Below, in pieces: positions 22,101 to 35,372 of a stretch of 64,000 bases of DNA. Each line of letters starts with the position of its first letter. Position 1 is the stretch's first letter. Where the stretch lies: assembly GCF_028453695.1 (NCBI RefSeq), contig NC_135773.1, positions 9,052,001-9,116,000 of the forward strand. Direction: 5' to 3'. This DNA is from Augochlora pura. Lineage: Eukaryota; Arthropoda; Insecta; Hymenoptera; Halictidae. The position numbers and the translations under genes were made by a program. Under the pieces are notes generated by a model that did not search any database, was not told the DNA's origin, and worked only from the letters and a program-made list of their open reading frames with translations.

Positions 22101-25100
22101 GATAGGCGCGTGCCGTTTTTATATTCTCTTCCCTTTGACCGCATTGAATTTGTATAAATAAATACGGTATAAATGCAAAGTGGCAGCGATTGTTGTTACC
22201 GGCTAACTAGCGTCGAAATCAGCAGCAAGAATAGTTGGATCCTAATTATTTGTTGTTTCGTTGACATACTGATGCAGATAAATCGTTCTAGTTAAGGTCA
22301 CAGATCTTGTTAGTTAAGGTCAAAAATGTTCGCACGATTTCCACTGTCCTATGACAAAACATCTGCACGGATCTAACGAAGGAATCATCTTGTCTGCAAT
22401 CCACTTTAACCATATCGAATTAAATTACTTTCCCCGCTGTCGCCCTTTCAGTGATTAACTATTTCAGATTTCCATTTGTAACGTTTACGCACCAATCTTC
22501 ATGCACTGTATTCAGCATAATATTTCGATCTGTTTGGCACAAACGAGGAGTACCTTGCCAAGCGTTGCACACCATTGTTGCAATACATTTTCACCAACAT
22601 ACATTTTTGCATCCCATACATATCAATCGATCGCGGAACAATGCGTAACGCAACATCGTCATCTTTTCGAAAATCTTTCTATTGAGCGGATTTCGCTCTA
22701 ACAACCCTCTATCGAATCAGATTCCATGAAAATCCGGTGGAAATTGTTGCTTTACCATTCGCAAGCATTCTTACTTTCGAGCAATAGGGCATCGAAATGC
22801 ATTAGTTCCATGCATCACGATTTAATGAAACATTTGGCAAACGTGCTTTCTCAGGTGTAATAAAAGTAATGTATCTATTCAGGTATGTTGATGATCGACC
22901 TTCGTTTAGGAATACAAAAATACACGGTCGCGTAGACACCTGGCATATACGCTTGTACGAAGATCGAATTTGTTTCTTAGAAATCAGAATATCTGGACAA
23001 ATATGCGGAATAGAGAAAGAATATCTGGCAAAATTCAATGATACATACTCTGGGGAAAAAGAGCATTTCTTTCGATTTCCTTGCGAAAAACATTACTCGA
23101 TTAGAATCGTTCGGAAGACGCGCGTTGATAGATTTTGTGGCATACCCTGCATAATCATGGTGGTGGAAACCCGTACTGGCCATCATCTATGTGTACTAAT
23201 CCATCGCTTGCTGCTTTCTAACATCATGTTTGAACTTTCACTGTAACTGTTTAGTTTTACAATCAGGAGAACGGAGGAAAGCCACCGTTGGTTGGTATCC
23301 AACTGGTAGTGCCAAAGCCGCCGAAGGATTATCATTTCATGAAATGGAATTGGCCGCTGATACGGAAGACCTGCTTCTGGTCCCTGATGTCGGTGCTGGC
23401 CGGTTGCATGGCTCTCGTGATCGGTGTGATCGTCACCATGCCCAAAAAGTACGTAAACGTTTCTACGATCCGTCTTCGACGTCCAATGATACCAGCAACT
23501 GCATTGCAACCCAGACAATCGCCGTTTATCTGTTCAGATGCGACCCGCAAGTGCAATGGTGGCAAGGCAGCGTTTTCTACGAGATCTTCCCAGCGTCTTT
23601 CCAGGACTCCTCGAAGGTCGGCGACGGTATTGGCGACTTGCGAGGGATAACGATGCGTCTAGACTATCTGAAGGAGCTCGGGATCCATGGGATCCGTTTG
23701 AACTCAATATTCCCTGCGGCACATTATCCGGAGCACTACTCGGATATTGAGAATCTGTCCGACTTGAACAAGCACCTGGGAACATTACGGGACTTCGAAG
23801 TGCTGGTGCACGAGATCCATCGACGGAATATGACCGTTCTTCTGGACCTACCGCTGTACCCGTTCGTGAAGACCTTGTATGACGAGAATGTGGCGGTCGA
23901 AAAGCCGAACAAGACTGACAAAGCTGTGCGCGAGAGAAGAGGCGTTACAGACGGCGTGGTTTTAGAAGATACCGCGCCGACGACACCCTCAATGTCGGTC
24001 GAGGCGATCAGAGACGCGTTGTCGTCGGTTCCGCCGACCTTGGAGGAACCACGACTGAATGCTCTGACGTCGAATCATATCAGCGCCGTGATGGAGAACC
24101 CGGTCACAGCTGCGATTCGAACATGGTCGCAGATGGGAGTTGACGGTTTCTATCTGAGGGGGCTGGAGCATTACGTCGACGAGAAATCATTCGCTAGCAG
24201 TCTCAACCACTGGAAGTCCATCTTAGGCTACCAGAAGATCCTGATTTGCCACCTAAATGCTTTAAAGGTCAGCAAACCGGGAGCCGCCAGAGAGGCCATT
24301 CTGAAGAATATGGATCTCGTAGACGTTACGCTGGAATTGTCGAATGGGACGCAGCGGATCAAGGAACAGGTGGAAGAGGTCACCAAAGGTTTGCTGTTCG
24401 AGAAGCCTGAGTATCCTTGGGTGCATTGGTCAATAGGTGGAGTAGAATCTCAGAGGGTCGCTTCGACCATCAGTGTAAAGAATGCAACAATTGCTGCCTC
24501 TTTGCTGGGGATGATGCTGCCGGGTACGCCGAGCGTATTTTACGGGGATGAGGTAAATGGTGCATCGATGATTTTGATATATTTTCTACAGTGTAATCAA
24601 ATTATCGTCTATTTGTAATCGAGTAGGCTAGATGTACCGGTCGTGGCTACCTTAAGGAATTATAGGAATTTCAATGCAAATATTCTTAAAGTGTTGTGTC
24701 ACATAAGAAATGTACAAGTTTTAACAGATTACCTAATATCAAGAATTATTACAAAGGTGTATTGACCACAACCGATACATCTACCCAACTTTCTTTTATT
24801 TAATACCAATTTGTGTTTAGATAGGTATAATGAACTGCGAGTGCGAGGACCACAAGGATCTCGCTCATGTGCACAATCTGGCTCCGATGTATTGGGATTC
24901 GAATGACAGCTCCGACCATAAGTTCGCATCCGTTGGTGTTACCGCTTGGCTACCGGAAGCCACGAAACCGTTGCAGACGATCTTGATGGGCACTATACCC
25001 GAGATGATTAAGCTCAGATCCGAAACGACCCCGATTTACGTTAAGGCGGTGCTGAAGGAGAATCAGGTGCTGGCTAACTGTGATATTAGGTAATGATCAT

Positions 25101-25385
25101 GCACAGAAACGATGAAGGTACGCGTCAGCAGAGTTCCTAAGCAATTTTGTCTATTGCAGGTACGCGAACGACGAAATGATTGTCATAGAACGATGGTATC
25201 CACGGCGAAACTCGTACGTTTTCGTAGCGAATCTAGGCAACCAATCGCAGACGAAGGATCTATCCTTCCTTTATTATGGCGGTCATGTTGTTGTCGGGCC
25301 CGCGACCAGGCTGAACCGGGACGTTTACTTCAAAGAGCTGACCGTATCTCCGGGAGAGGCATTCGTCATAAAGCTCGACAAATGA
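19160..25385 (+). CDS. CD98hc: Heteromeric amino-acid transporter heavy chain (4F2hc/rBAT-like, SLC3A family)
   Basis: Type II membrane glycoprotein that pairs with an SLC7 light chain to carry amino acids across the plasma membrane. Seven coding exons keep phase: 19160-19261, 19873-20074, 20815-20951, 23267-23448, 23538-24552, 24821-25089 and 25160-25385, giving 710 aa. Residues 1-180 are a long acidic/Ser-rich cytoplasmic tail, including a six-Ser run coded by AGC repeats. A transmembrane helix is at about 181-205 (MSVLAGCMALVIGVIVTM). Cys209 just outside it matches the Cys that bridges to the light chain. The ectodomain is an alpha-amylase-like barrel (WWQGSVFYEIFPASFQDS, LDYLKELGIHGIRLNSIF, GTPSVFYGDE). 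The nucleophile region reads DGFYLRGLEH with no Asp, so it is not expected to be an enzyme. Use of the first ATG is supported by phase only. Confidence 0.92.
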
Positions 25386-26315
25386 GAGGATTCCTCGCAG
25401 AATCAAAGTTTTCTATAACATTCGTTTTACACCCAACCGAAGATTTCGGCGTACTTTAATTGTATCGAGTATGGGTTTTGAGATGTTTCCTTTGATGATA
25501 AGTTTTACCTTTCGACGTTGCAAACGTTGTACAACGAAGGATTTTATAGCGAAAGTTCCTAATAATTTTTACGTGAGACGCATAGGGACCGTTTTGTCTG
25601 AGAGCGGATAGAAGCGGAAAAGCAGGAAGTTTCAAATCGAGACAGTTTGATTGAGTGCCGTGAGCTCAATGTGGATGTTATGCTGATTCATACTTATAAC
25701 GGATCGTTTTGTAAAGTTCACGTAACAGTGAACATTTATTTCGAAAGAGATTTTCTAAAGGCGGAGTAGAACAATTGTTGCCATTAATGCATAAAGCCCA
25801 TAGTCTCGATTATAGGAGGGACATTTTTGTTATCCAAAAGGGTGTTTAACGTAGTCTAGTGAAATGTGCTTCGATAAAAACGAAAAATCAAAAACAGACG
25901 TTCAGGCTGAACTGTGGATGTCTATGCGTGTATAGATTTTTATGAATTAGCGTACAAACGTAGAAGTAGAGAATAACTGTCGATTCCGTTCAGATTCCAG
26001 ACGAAAAGATACGTCTAGAAATTTTATGAAAAATTTTACTACGGTGTAAATCTGCCGGGCGATACAGAACGCATAAAGTCCACAGTTGTTACGAAATCAA
26101 ATCGCATATTTACCATTATTGATGTTTAGTCCGATTTAGCAATATCGAATAAAAAGAGAAACCGTAAAGCACAACGAATGTTCGCGCATTTCACATTCCA
26201 AACAAAAGAGAACAAATCATCCCATGTTTATCTTCTGTGTTCATTTTCGTGGTCCAGGCTGGCGATATACGAAAATTGTTTCACTGTGTTTTTTATATGT
26301 TCTGATAGTTTTGAT

Positions 26316-26321
26316 AATAAA
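26316..26321 (+). terminator. Polyadenylation signal AATAAA, CD98hc
   Basis: A canonical AATAAA about 930 bases after the stop codon. Another lies near 26148. Either would give a long 3' UTR, which is plausible for this gene. Confidence 0.4.
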
Positions 26322-28432
26322 GAATGACAATTGCGACTGCACCGATTCTATTCCCAGTCATAGTGTGCGAATTCGAACCGACGTTTAGGATGTTTTATAC
26401 ATTTACATACATGGTTGACACGAAATCTTATCTCTGTTATACGCTCTGGGATACGTTTCCAAATCGCAGTAGATCGACTGAACAAAAAGAAAAGCGAAAT
26501 ATATATATATATATGGACTATTTTTGTAACAAATTTTATCGAGCGTGATAAAAGGTATTCCCGACGTGTAATTTCTCAACTTCTTTTATATAATAATTTT
26601 GGTAATAAGCTAATGACGTTTTACCGATGCGTGAATTCAAAATGGTGCTCATACACGAAGGAGGATTTGTTTTTCTAATCTTTGTTCGAATGCAAGCACT
26701 GATATCGATCGAGCAATACCTGTATGTACATTCATCGAGTAGAGGTATTTCGGTACTTTTAGTCCTCGAACAGCAAATTAGGTTTTTACTTGAACGAAGT
26801 TCGATTTTGATGTGAATATTATTCGTACGCAAGAATAAAACGAAAGTTATATGTAAACATGAATCTCCATTGTGTATTCTCTTCAATACTGTTAAGTACT
26901 TCATATTTGTGTATAAATGAGGAACATGAAAATATCAATAGTGTTAATATAACTACACGATAGTTAAATGAATGTTGTCCAGTTCAACCATTTTACCTTT
27001 GCGTCATTGATTTTCAGGTTTACATCATCCGTGCAGCAATGTCGTACAATTTAAATTTTTAAGTGCTGTGTAATTTTGATATGCTTCGGTATCTTTAATA
27101 TTTGTATAAAACTAACAGTAGGAGAAGAACAAATGCGAATAGTATTAATAGGTAGTACGACATTATTTGTATAAGGTTTTTACTACTTAAAAATCATTAT
27201 TGAACTAAATAGTTAGTACGTCTTAATAAATTTTACTACAACGCAGATATACACTTATTTTATTATCATGTCTTTATCTGTACGACATCGTACTACATTA
27301 TTTATATTAATATCTATCTATTTTATTATATAATTTAGATACTTACATTTAAAATTTCTAAAAAAGGAATTTTATATTTAAATTTTCTACAATCCAAATT
27401 TAATCATTTAAAATTTGTGTACTCTAGGTTTCTATGCTCGAAATTCTTACATTTCAAATTAAAGATTGAGAAATGAAACGTGTTTGATTTGAGAACCACT
27501 GCTCTTTCTCGCTAGTACTCGTTGTGGCTGCCGGTTTGTATATAAGGGAGTTCCAAAATGTGATAGTTCAAGGAGTTCCCTCGAGCAACACCGCGGAGCC
27601 ACAATCGAAGTCCGAGTGACTATCATGCTCTGAGGAAAGTCCCTGGATCCCTGGCAGAAAGTGCCGCAGCACAATTTGCTGCTAGCCTTCGCAATCTTCT
27701 CGACTTTGAAAGGAAGCTTCGGCTGATCTTCGAGTTGTGCGGAGTGTGATGATCAAAGGAAAGTAATGTGTTATTTACAAGTTTTCCGCTCTCCGCCTCA
27801 TGGTATAGAGTTGGGAAATGTTTCAACTGAACAGGGCTCACTACGAGGGAACTTCTTCTTTTTTTACTACTTTAAAAATAAATAATTCAATATTTATTAA
27901 TACGGACAACTTAATTTATGTTCGCACTTTAAGATTAATTAGAATGTTCTACGCATTTTGAAATTCAACATTAGCTTTTTGGAATGGTAGAGCCACTTAC
28001 AGGGAAATAAATTCAAACTGTTCGCACAGTTGATAATTCTTACCAACAATTGAATATGCAGATGTTACTAATTATTGTCAATATTCACATTCTGATTATG
28101 ATTGTAAAAATTATTTATTAATTTATATAATAAATAATCATTTTCTTATTAATTTATTTTAAAATATAATCATGATTCATTGTTGCATAAAAATTTGTTT
28201 TGGATTTTATGCACTTGCCAGTGAAATTAGCACTGCAGTTTAAATGCACGGACTTTGGTATACCTACTAACTATTATATGAAATGGTAATTGCAATTATT
28301 ACTAATAGTATATTTTATGTTGGTAACATAATACTTTATGTAAAGCTGATAATATCATTTTCGCATGTCAGATGTATATCTTATTAACTTATAATTAACA
28401 TTGCTGACGCATTAGGTAAAATATTTACGATC
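26322..28432. other. Intergenic, with an unexplained GC-rich patch at 27480-27840
   Basis: Mostly AT-rich with a short (AT)n run at 26498-26514. A 360-base patch at 27480-27840 stands out as GC-richer, with the inverted pair GGGAGTTCC ... GGAGTTCCC near 27548-27580. I see no gene in it. Confidence 0.45.
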
Positions 28433-28812
28433 ATGTCCCAACGTTCGAAAGTTCTTCAATTATACAAAACGGTAATAAATGGTACTTTAATTTTGAGTTA
28501 TAAAGTTATCATTATAGAGTTATTGTACGAGAAGAAATTATTGATATATTTTCTTTGTGGTTTTAAGCTTAAAATAAAACTGTTTACTACTTCTAGCTGT
28601 TATTTATGGGTAAAGATTATCCAAGAGGTTATGATTTTTTCAAACGGAATTTGAAAAGAGCCTTTGAAAAAAATAAAGGAGAAACTGATCCGGAAAAAAT
28701 AAATAAAATGCTCGCACATGGAGACTATGTAATTAAAGAACTGGAAGCTTTATACATGTTACGCAAATACAGAACATTGAAAAGGAGATACTATAATGAA
28801 CCACAACATTGA
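28433..28812 (+). CDS. ETFRF1: Electron transfer flavoprotein regulatory factor 1 (LYR motif protein 5)
   Basis: Small mitochondrial LYR-family protein that in mammals binds the electron-transfer flavoprotein and displaces its FAD. Two exons, 28433-28471 and 28597-28812, give 84 aa in phase. The start MSQRSKVLQLYK carries the LYR-type motif as LYK, and the second exon gives GKDYPRGYDFFKRNLKRAF and VIKELEALYMLRKYRTLKRR, all hallmarks of the LYRM5 group. A typical length is near 90 aa. The first exon is only 13 codons; it is supported by the splice sites and by the motif that spans the junction. Confidence 0.93.
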
Positions 28813-29250
28813 AATGTATTTGGTATTAATATTTTTGTATATATAAATGAACAAATTTAATTTTTATGTTGTTTTTTTAGAAAAGGTCCGTAAGATCGAT
28901 GTACGAAGTTTTTGCGTAGATATATTGAAAATGAAATATATTTTTTACATGTCTTTCGTCAATATATTTTTGTGGTAGATTTATATGCGTATACGATATG
29001 TTACAGTAAAATGTATTTATATTGCTGTTATTTCTATAAATAAATGCTTATGTTGTTATTGAACGAAATATTATATTTCTATTGGTTACCTCATCAATAT
29101 GGTTGTCAAAAGTGACATTAGAACTTGTGTTCATGGAGTTCAATATTTACATTTGCTACAAGTTTTAAAGAAATTGAAGTAGTGTTAATTTATTTTTTGG
29201 ACTGATATGGATTATGACATACGTTCTAAAATAGTATAAAGTTTGTAAAT

Positions 29251-30000
29251 ATGGCAGTTTGTGTTGCTGTAATAGGTAAAGATGTGAGTAAACACTTTCT
29301 GAATATCTTGAGGTTATGATGTATTGGACTCGTGGTATACGAGTTTATGTATTTTACGGATTGTATATTTTTTGACATAGAATTCTCCCAAGTATATTCG
29401 ATGCGCGGATGAATCAATGGCATTGCAGTTTCATTGCAAAGTTCACACATCAATAGATATTATAGAAGAGAAATTGAATGTTGGGAATAAAGCAGTAATC
29501 GATATAAGAGAGTTGTATTTAGGATTATTGAATGCTACAGAAGAATACAAAATGTTTGTAATACTTCTAACATTGTATGAATTTGTTTATATATATATAT
29601 ATATGTACTAGAGTATAGGAGTAATTATTGTCACCTTTTCATTGTAGATATGGGTATGCAACAAATACAAAAATCAAGTTCATTATTGTGTTGCAGTCAT
29701 CTAATACAACTCTGCGTGAAAATGATGTGAAAATGGTATATCATCTATAGAAATTAATTAATATCATAATGTTACTGTATCAATACAATAATACACTTTC
29801 TGTTATAGATTTTTAAAAAATTGCATGCTGCGTATTCGAATTCCGTATGCAATCCATTCTACATTCCAGATGATGAGATCAATTCCAAGTAAGTCGTTCA
29901 GCTGTAGTAATACTTTCTGTGTTTTATAGGTACTACTATCTCGCCTCTAATTTCTAGGTCATTTGATTTATCAATAATGGATATAATGGGTATTATATAG
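29251..30000 (+). CDS. TRAPPC2L: Trafficking protein particle complex subunit 2-like
   Basis: Longin-fold subunit of the TRAPP vesicle-tethering complex that acts in ER-Golgi traffic. Five exons, 29251-29283, 29381-29553, 29648-29735, 29809-29888 and 29958-30000, join in phase to 138 aa (human about 140). Motifs include MAVCVAVIGKD, YIRCADESMALQFHCKVHTS, IDIRELYLGLLNATEEYK, YGYATNTKIKFIIVLQSSN and KLHAAYSNSVCNPFYIP. It lies 440 bases downstream of ETFRF1 on the same strand, with its own promoter space. Confidence 0.95.
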
Positions 30001-31042
30001 TTGCTAATAGTTTTGTAATAGAGAAACCATTAATTATCAATAGACTGCTCACTCTGATACCAACTTACATCTTATTTACCGTATTTGTTTCTCTCTTTAG
30101 TAAAATGTACTATGGTAGATATAAACTATTTCCTTTCATGCAATTAAGTATTTATAATGTTTTATATTTGTAAATCTGTTTGTAATTATGAATCAGAAGT
30201 TGTACTGAACAATGTATCAAAATATGTAAATAATAAATAATTTAAATCCTGAAACAAATAGTACTTGTTTCATTTTCCATATTAAAATTTATAGAATGTA
30301 CTTTTCAATATACATACATATAAGATATTGCTTTTTTCATTGATTATATTTGGCTCATTCGAAGAAGCATATTGCGCCATCTACAAAGAAATGTCTAAAC
30401 TTTTAAGCGAAATTGACACCATATTTTGTCGCTAGGTGGTACTATGATAGTAATTATGCCAATACAAAATAATTAGTAATTAAACAGCATCATTTTATTA
30501 AAATATATACCTGTATACGCATCATTTTCTATTCTTTTTCAATTTCTACCTTTACCATAAATGAATACCATGTTGATAACATAGGTTACGACACTAAACC
30601 GATACGAGAGTCAGAAACAACCCCTAATCAATCACAGGAACCTAAGTAAAACGATTTATCTCTCTAAATCCTACGTAGTCGCTACAAATGAATCCTTGAT
30701 AAAATAAAACACTACAATGTTGAAGAAAAATAATCTGACTCTTTCGTCAGATTAATTTCAGACAAAATAATTTTCTCTCGATTAATAGGATAATCAGAGT
30801 ATCGATGATTGTTTGTCCTTATCATCGGCCAGTCGTCGAGTGCAATTCAGCTCGGGTTCATTACCATCGAAAAGCAATAATGTCAGACCTTCCGTCTCAT
30901 TGCAAAGGACTATCGATTGCGTGCGGCAACGCTAATTTAATATAGGAATTATACTGCACCCTGACCGTGTCAGTTCTTCGCAGTCGTTCTCTTATTGATA
31001 CCGAATGCGGACGTTCTGCGATACCAGTGTATCTTCAACACG
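30001..31042. other. Intergenic; promoter of the GMC gene at its right end
   Basis: An AT-rich 3' UTR with an AATAAATAA near 30231 that probably ends TRAPPC2L, then non-coding sequence. GC and CpG rise after about 30830 toward the oxidoreductase start. No other gene is seen. Confidence 0.5.
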
Positions 31043-34000
31043 ATGTGGAACTACATGCTCTTCTCGATTCTCATATTGTTCCTATCATTTTTCTACCACT
31101 GCTACTTCAACAAACCGGCCAGCATGATCGAGCATCCCGAAACTGATTACGATTACATAATCGGTAAGTAGCACTAATCGCTAATTCGTTCGACACGGTA
31201 TTTCCTTCGGATTACCGGGCGAGTTACAAGTAACTTACGCCTCGTCAGAGGGGGGCCACAGTCAACGAAATTCGCATAATCCTTTAATCCGTCTGCTGGC
31301 TAGATCGAAGCAGATTTATACGCGTCTCGTGACTCGCGACAACTTATGCCAAATTGGATTTTCAAACATCGTTAGCTGATGCAATGTCTAAGCTAACTTT
31401 TTACCGTGTTGCGTGAGATTCGTTCGGATGCTTGTAGTTTCATGTGATCATTTTTCACCCGATAAATCAGTGAAATCAATTATTTCCTCAATGTTTGAGA
31501 AAATGTATGTTTTGATGATTTCTCTTTAGATTCTTCAATTACATGGAAAATTGCATCATTTATTAGGTAACAGAGTTTTATTGGACAATGCGGAAGATGG
31601 ACTTTGTAATTAATAGTAATAGAAATTAAAAGATATGTGTACACTTTTTTAGCAGATTTCATTAAAACAGTTTAAACAAAGATATGGTTTAGCTTCATAC
31701 GTATTATAAAAACTCACGATTCTTTTAGTACACGTACAAATACGCACACCTTTTTACATATTACATTACGACCAGGGATCGGCGACTAAAATTGTTTTAT
31801 CGAGTTGTATATATCCTAACATAAAATCTGCAGTCTGTTTATGAAAAATAGAGTATGCTGGACTTATGATCGAAGTGTGTATTTTTATTTCATTCTGCGA
31901 TGCTTCGATGTAATGTCAGCCTTCACTGTCAATAGAATCGAATAATCAGTGGTCAGATATACTACTAGCAACATGTTAACGTATTTCTTCCATTAAACTA
32001 ATCAATTCTTTAAAGCAGTCTTGAACATCACATATTTTTATGAAAAAACTTCTTTCAATATTATTTTTTTCGTAACAAAGTGAAAGCTATTTGGAAAATT
32101 GGCCTACCGTACACGAATTCTTTGCAAATGTAACTTGTGAATAGGTATCTCGTTATGATCAATTTTTGCTAATTCTTTGAAGCTATTTTTTAATCATACT
32201 TATAATTCGTGCATCAATGAAACGCTGCACGAGCGTTAATAATACAAAAATATATCTGTTACTTACGGAGTTGGCGCTGGGACATCCGGTTGCGTGTTAG
32301 CATCTCGTCTCTCCGAAGTTTCGAACGTAACAGTGTTGTTAATCGAAGCTGGTGGATATTTCGGATGGGTGTCGTCAGTACCGCTTTTGTCGCCCATGAC
32401 GCAAGGGACTGAGTTCGATTGGAGCTACTTGACAGAACCGCAGAAATTCTCCTCGAAAGGCTTCTGGAACTATGTAAATACACACTTATCGTTAAACATG
32501 ATGTAAAATTTAGTAGACACGTTGATTTTGTTGACCTCAACTTGTTGCATCGCACGCATTGCCAATTTGTGGTCATATTGGTTCGTCGGTACGTTAATCG
32601 TATAAGCAGCAACTATTCCGTCGCTCAACAACTAAATTGAATATCAAGAAGAATACAAAATATATTTCATAGTTGCAAATTGGCAGCGTGCGAAGTCCTA
32701 ATTTCTAGAGTCCAATAAAGTAAGACCAGAGCTAGGAGTTAAGTTACTATACCAGATAACGTTACGGTCACTGTGTTTACCATGTAAAACTCATCCTCGT
32801 TTTATGTTAATTAATGATGTTAAGTTGTAATTGGTAAAACGAACAACTATACTTAACACTAACTGTTTCCACAATCCCACATTTTTCATAATTTTGGAAT
32901 TGCGCCGCTAGTCAACTAAAAGGCAAAATTGTGTGTCGGACAAGTTCGAAACTTCCACAGGTGCAAAAAGTGCCGAGGGGCAAAGGATTGGGCGGAAGCG
33001 GTCAAATAAACCACCTGGTCCACTCTTTCGGTAGACCAGACGACTACAACGGATGGCCAGAAGGTTGGTCCCACGCCGACCTGCTTCCGTATTTCGAGAG
33101 GGTGTCCGACATCATGAACGTGATGTCTAGCCCGGAAGAGGAGTTTCTGGTGGACGCTTTCTTGTCGGCGGAAGACGCGTTAAACACTAGCCACGTGACT
33201 CTGCAAAAGGGATTGTACACGGTGAAGAAAGGTTCACGGTGGTCCACGTATCACGCGTACTTGCAGAACGCTTGGAACAGAAAGAATCTACATATCCTGA
33301 CGAACACATTGGTGTCGAAAGTACGATGCCTGTCCGTCCGTATTATTCACCCTCGACGATCGAGATCGCGCGATCGGAATTGTTCTATTCCCGTACGAAA
33401 TTTTCCTTCTGGACAAAAATATAACCGAGAATGTTTAAGATCAGTTATATTTTTATTTAACAATGTTTTCAACATATTTTTGAAGGTGCTCCTTTTGGAC
33501 ATGTTAATGTTTTTATAAAACTTATGGAACATTGACAGGAATGAGATAGTAAAATTAGAATATTTAAATCTGGGGTCAAAATAGACCCGTGCCAAACAGC
33601 TTTTGCTCTATCGTTAAAGTACGCTCGTGTTTCGCGTGACTCGAGGGCAACGTTCCAAGCTGTCGATCCCCACAGATACGAAGAAAGGTTTATCGAACTT
33701 CCAGATATTTTTTAAAGACGGCGCCATGGCGACGGTGGACGGTGTCAAGGTTATTTACAAAAGTGGATCTATCGGTCGTATTGGTGCGAGAAAGGAGGTG
33801 ATCCTCTGCGCTGGCGTGATCAACACGCCCCAGTTGCTCATGCTGTCTGGAATCGGGCCAGCCGAAGACCTGAACAAGTTTCAAGTAATCCACCACTGAG
33901 TTCCCAAAGACAACTACCAATGATAACTACCAAAATGCGATCGAGTGAATTAGATGAAATCGTTTTAGATATCAATAGTGAGCAATCTTCCAGCGGTAGG

Positions 34001-35336
34001 GAAGAACCTCTTCGATCAGATAATGCTGCCGATATACGTGAATCTTGAAGCTAGGGTGAGCATGACGTTGTTCAAGCTCCAAACACTGCCGGAGGTCGTG
34101 AACTACTTTGTCTTTGGAAGAGGCGAGTAAAAGATATGCTGAAGTAGTTTCTCTGTAGCTTGAGAACGGACTGTGGCGGGTAGTTTTAACGATTGTGTCG
34201 TGGTGCGAAGGATGGTATGCGACTAACGGAATCATGGGGATTGGTCGAACGAACAACAGCGGCGTCATGCTCTTCGGGATGGGCTCCACCGAGGAGAGAC
34301 TGTTGAAATCTATATCCAACTATATGACTGAGGTAAACGCCGATGTTCTAAGCAATTATTACTTTATCTAGACAATAATTTCTTCGAAGAGTATTTCTGC
34401 CCAACCGATGTCAAATTGCATGATTTATAAATCAATTTAATTCGAAAGTTGTATGCACAGTGCAATGCTGAATTCGCTCAGTATCCTGAATCATACAATT
34501 ACGAAGTAGCATACACGTAGAATAATTGTGCAGCCGTACAGGTCACTTTATCCGTCGTACAACAACAATTCTCAAGAGGGCTTCCTGTACTTGAGCTACT
34601 GTTTGCAACCGAAGAGTCGCGGGACCATCACATTAAAGTCGAGAAACATTCGACACCAACCGAAAATCGATCCTGCCTATTTCGAACATTACGACGATAT
34701 TCTTTGCACGCACGAGGGTAACGATAATTCTTAACCGAAAACTGAATTACCCGCGAACACCGATTCACCGGTTTACTATCAGTAAAATGCGAATTCCGCA
34801 GCGATCAACTTTGCCGTTCAAACTCTGGAGTCCAAGATGTTCCGCGAGTTCGGCGCGAAGGTACATCTTCCCGATCTAGAAGAATGCCGTCACCTGCCGC
34901 AGGATTATCGGAATATCGAGTATTCTGAGTGCGTGATGAGGATCGGTGGTTTGACGAGCTATCACGCGTGTGGCTCCTGCAGGATGGGAGACGACGAGCA
35001 TGCAGTTGTTGACGAGGAGTTACGGTAATGTCGACATTTTACGGTGCACTTTGTTCCAATGGATATATTCTACAATTTATTTCCTTTTATTTCCAATCAT
35101 TCACATTAAAAATTACTATAGGATAATTTCCATCTGTTTTAAGTTAGACAATAATAATTCTATTGCATAAATTATGTTAAAATGATCTGCTTCGTTGCAG
35201 TGTAAGAGGAGTCAGCGGACTCAGGATAATGGACGCCAGCGTACTGCCTTCGCCGATTTCCGGCAATCCAAACTCCGTGTTCATTGCCATGGCGGAGAAG
35301 ACAAGCGATTTGATACTCGGTCGTTTGACCAAGTGA
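31043..35336 (+). CDS. GMC-family FAD oxidoreductase, membrane-anchored (ninaG-like)
   Basis: Flavoprotein of the glucose-methanol-choline family. Nine exons give 560 aa: 31043-31163, 32271-32473, 32961-33320, 33705-33884, 33969-34122, 34211-34332, 34534-34717, 34802-35024 and 35201-35336. A signal anchor lies at residues ~5-22 (MLFSILILFLSFFYHCYF). The FAD-binding motif is YDYIIVGAGTSGCVLASRL. PRGKGLGGSGQINHLVHSFG is the GMC signature in a form unlike ordinary insect glucose dehydrogenases. CAGVINTPQLLMLSGIGP and the C-terminal YHACGSCRMGDDE and SGNPNSVFIAMAE complete the fold. I think it is nearest ninaG, the enzyme of visual chromophore metabolism in flies, but other GMC classes are possible. 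The exon 5-6 junction keeps frame only with a GC donor at 34123. Confidence 0.88.
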
Positions 35337-35366
35337 AACCAACTTTGTTCATTCCGTGAAGTAAAC

Positions 35367-35372
35367 AATAAA
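35367..35372 (+). terminator. Polyadenylation signal AATAAA of the GMC gene
   Basis: AATAAA lies 31 bases after the stop codon, which implies a very short 3' UTR. Confidence 0.65.

Noticed and set aside
22869..23246. 125-aa plus-strand frame with a YVDD motif, considered as a reverse transcriptase trace
   Set aside because: YVDD is the only match; the other reverse transcriptase blocks are absent, so it is chance.
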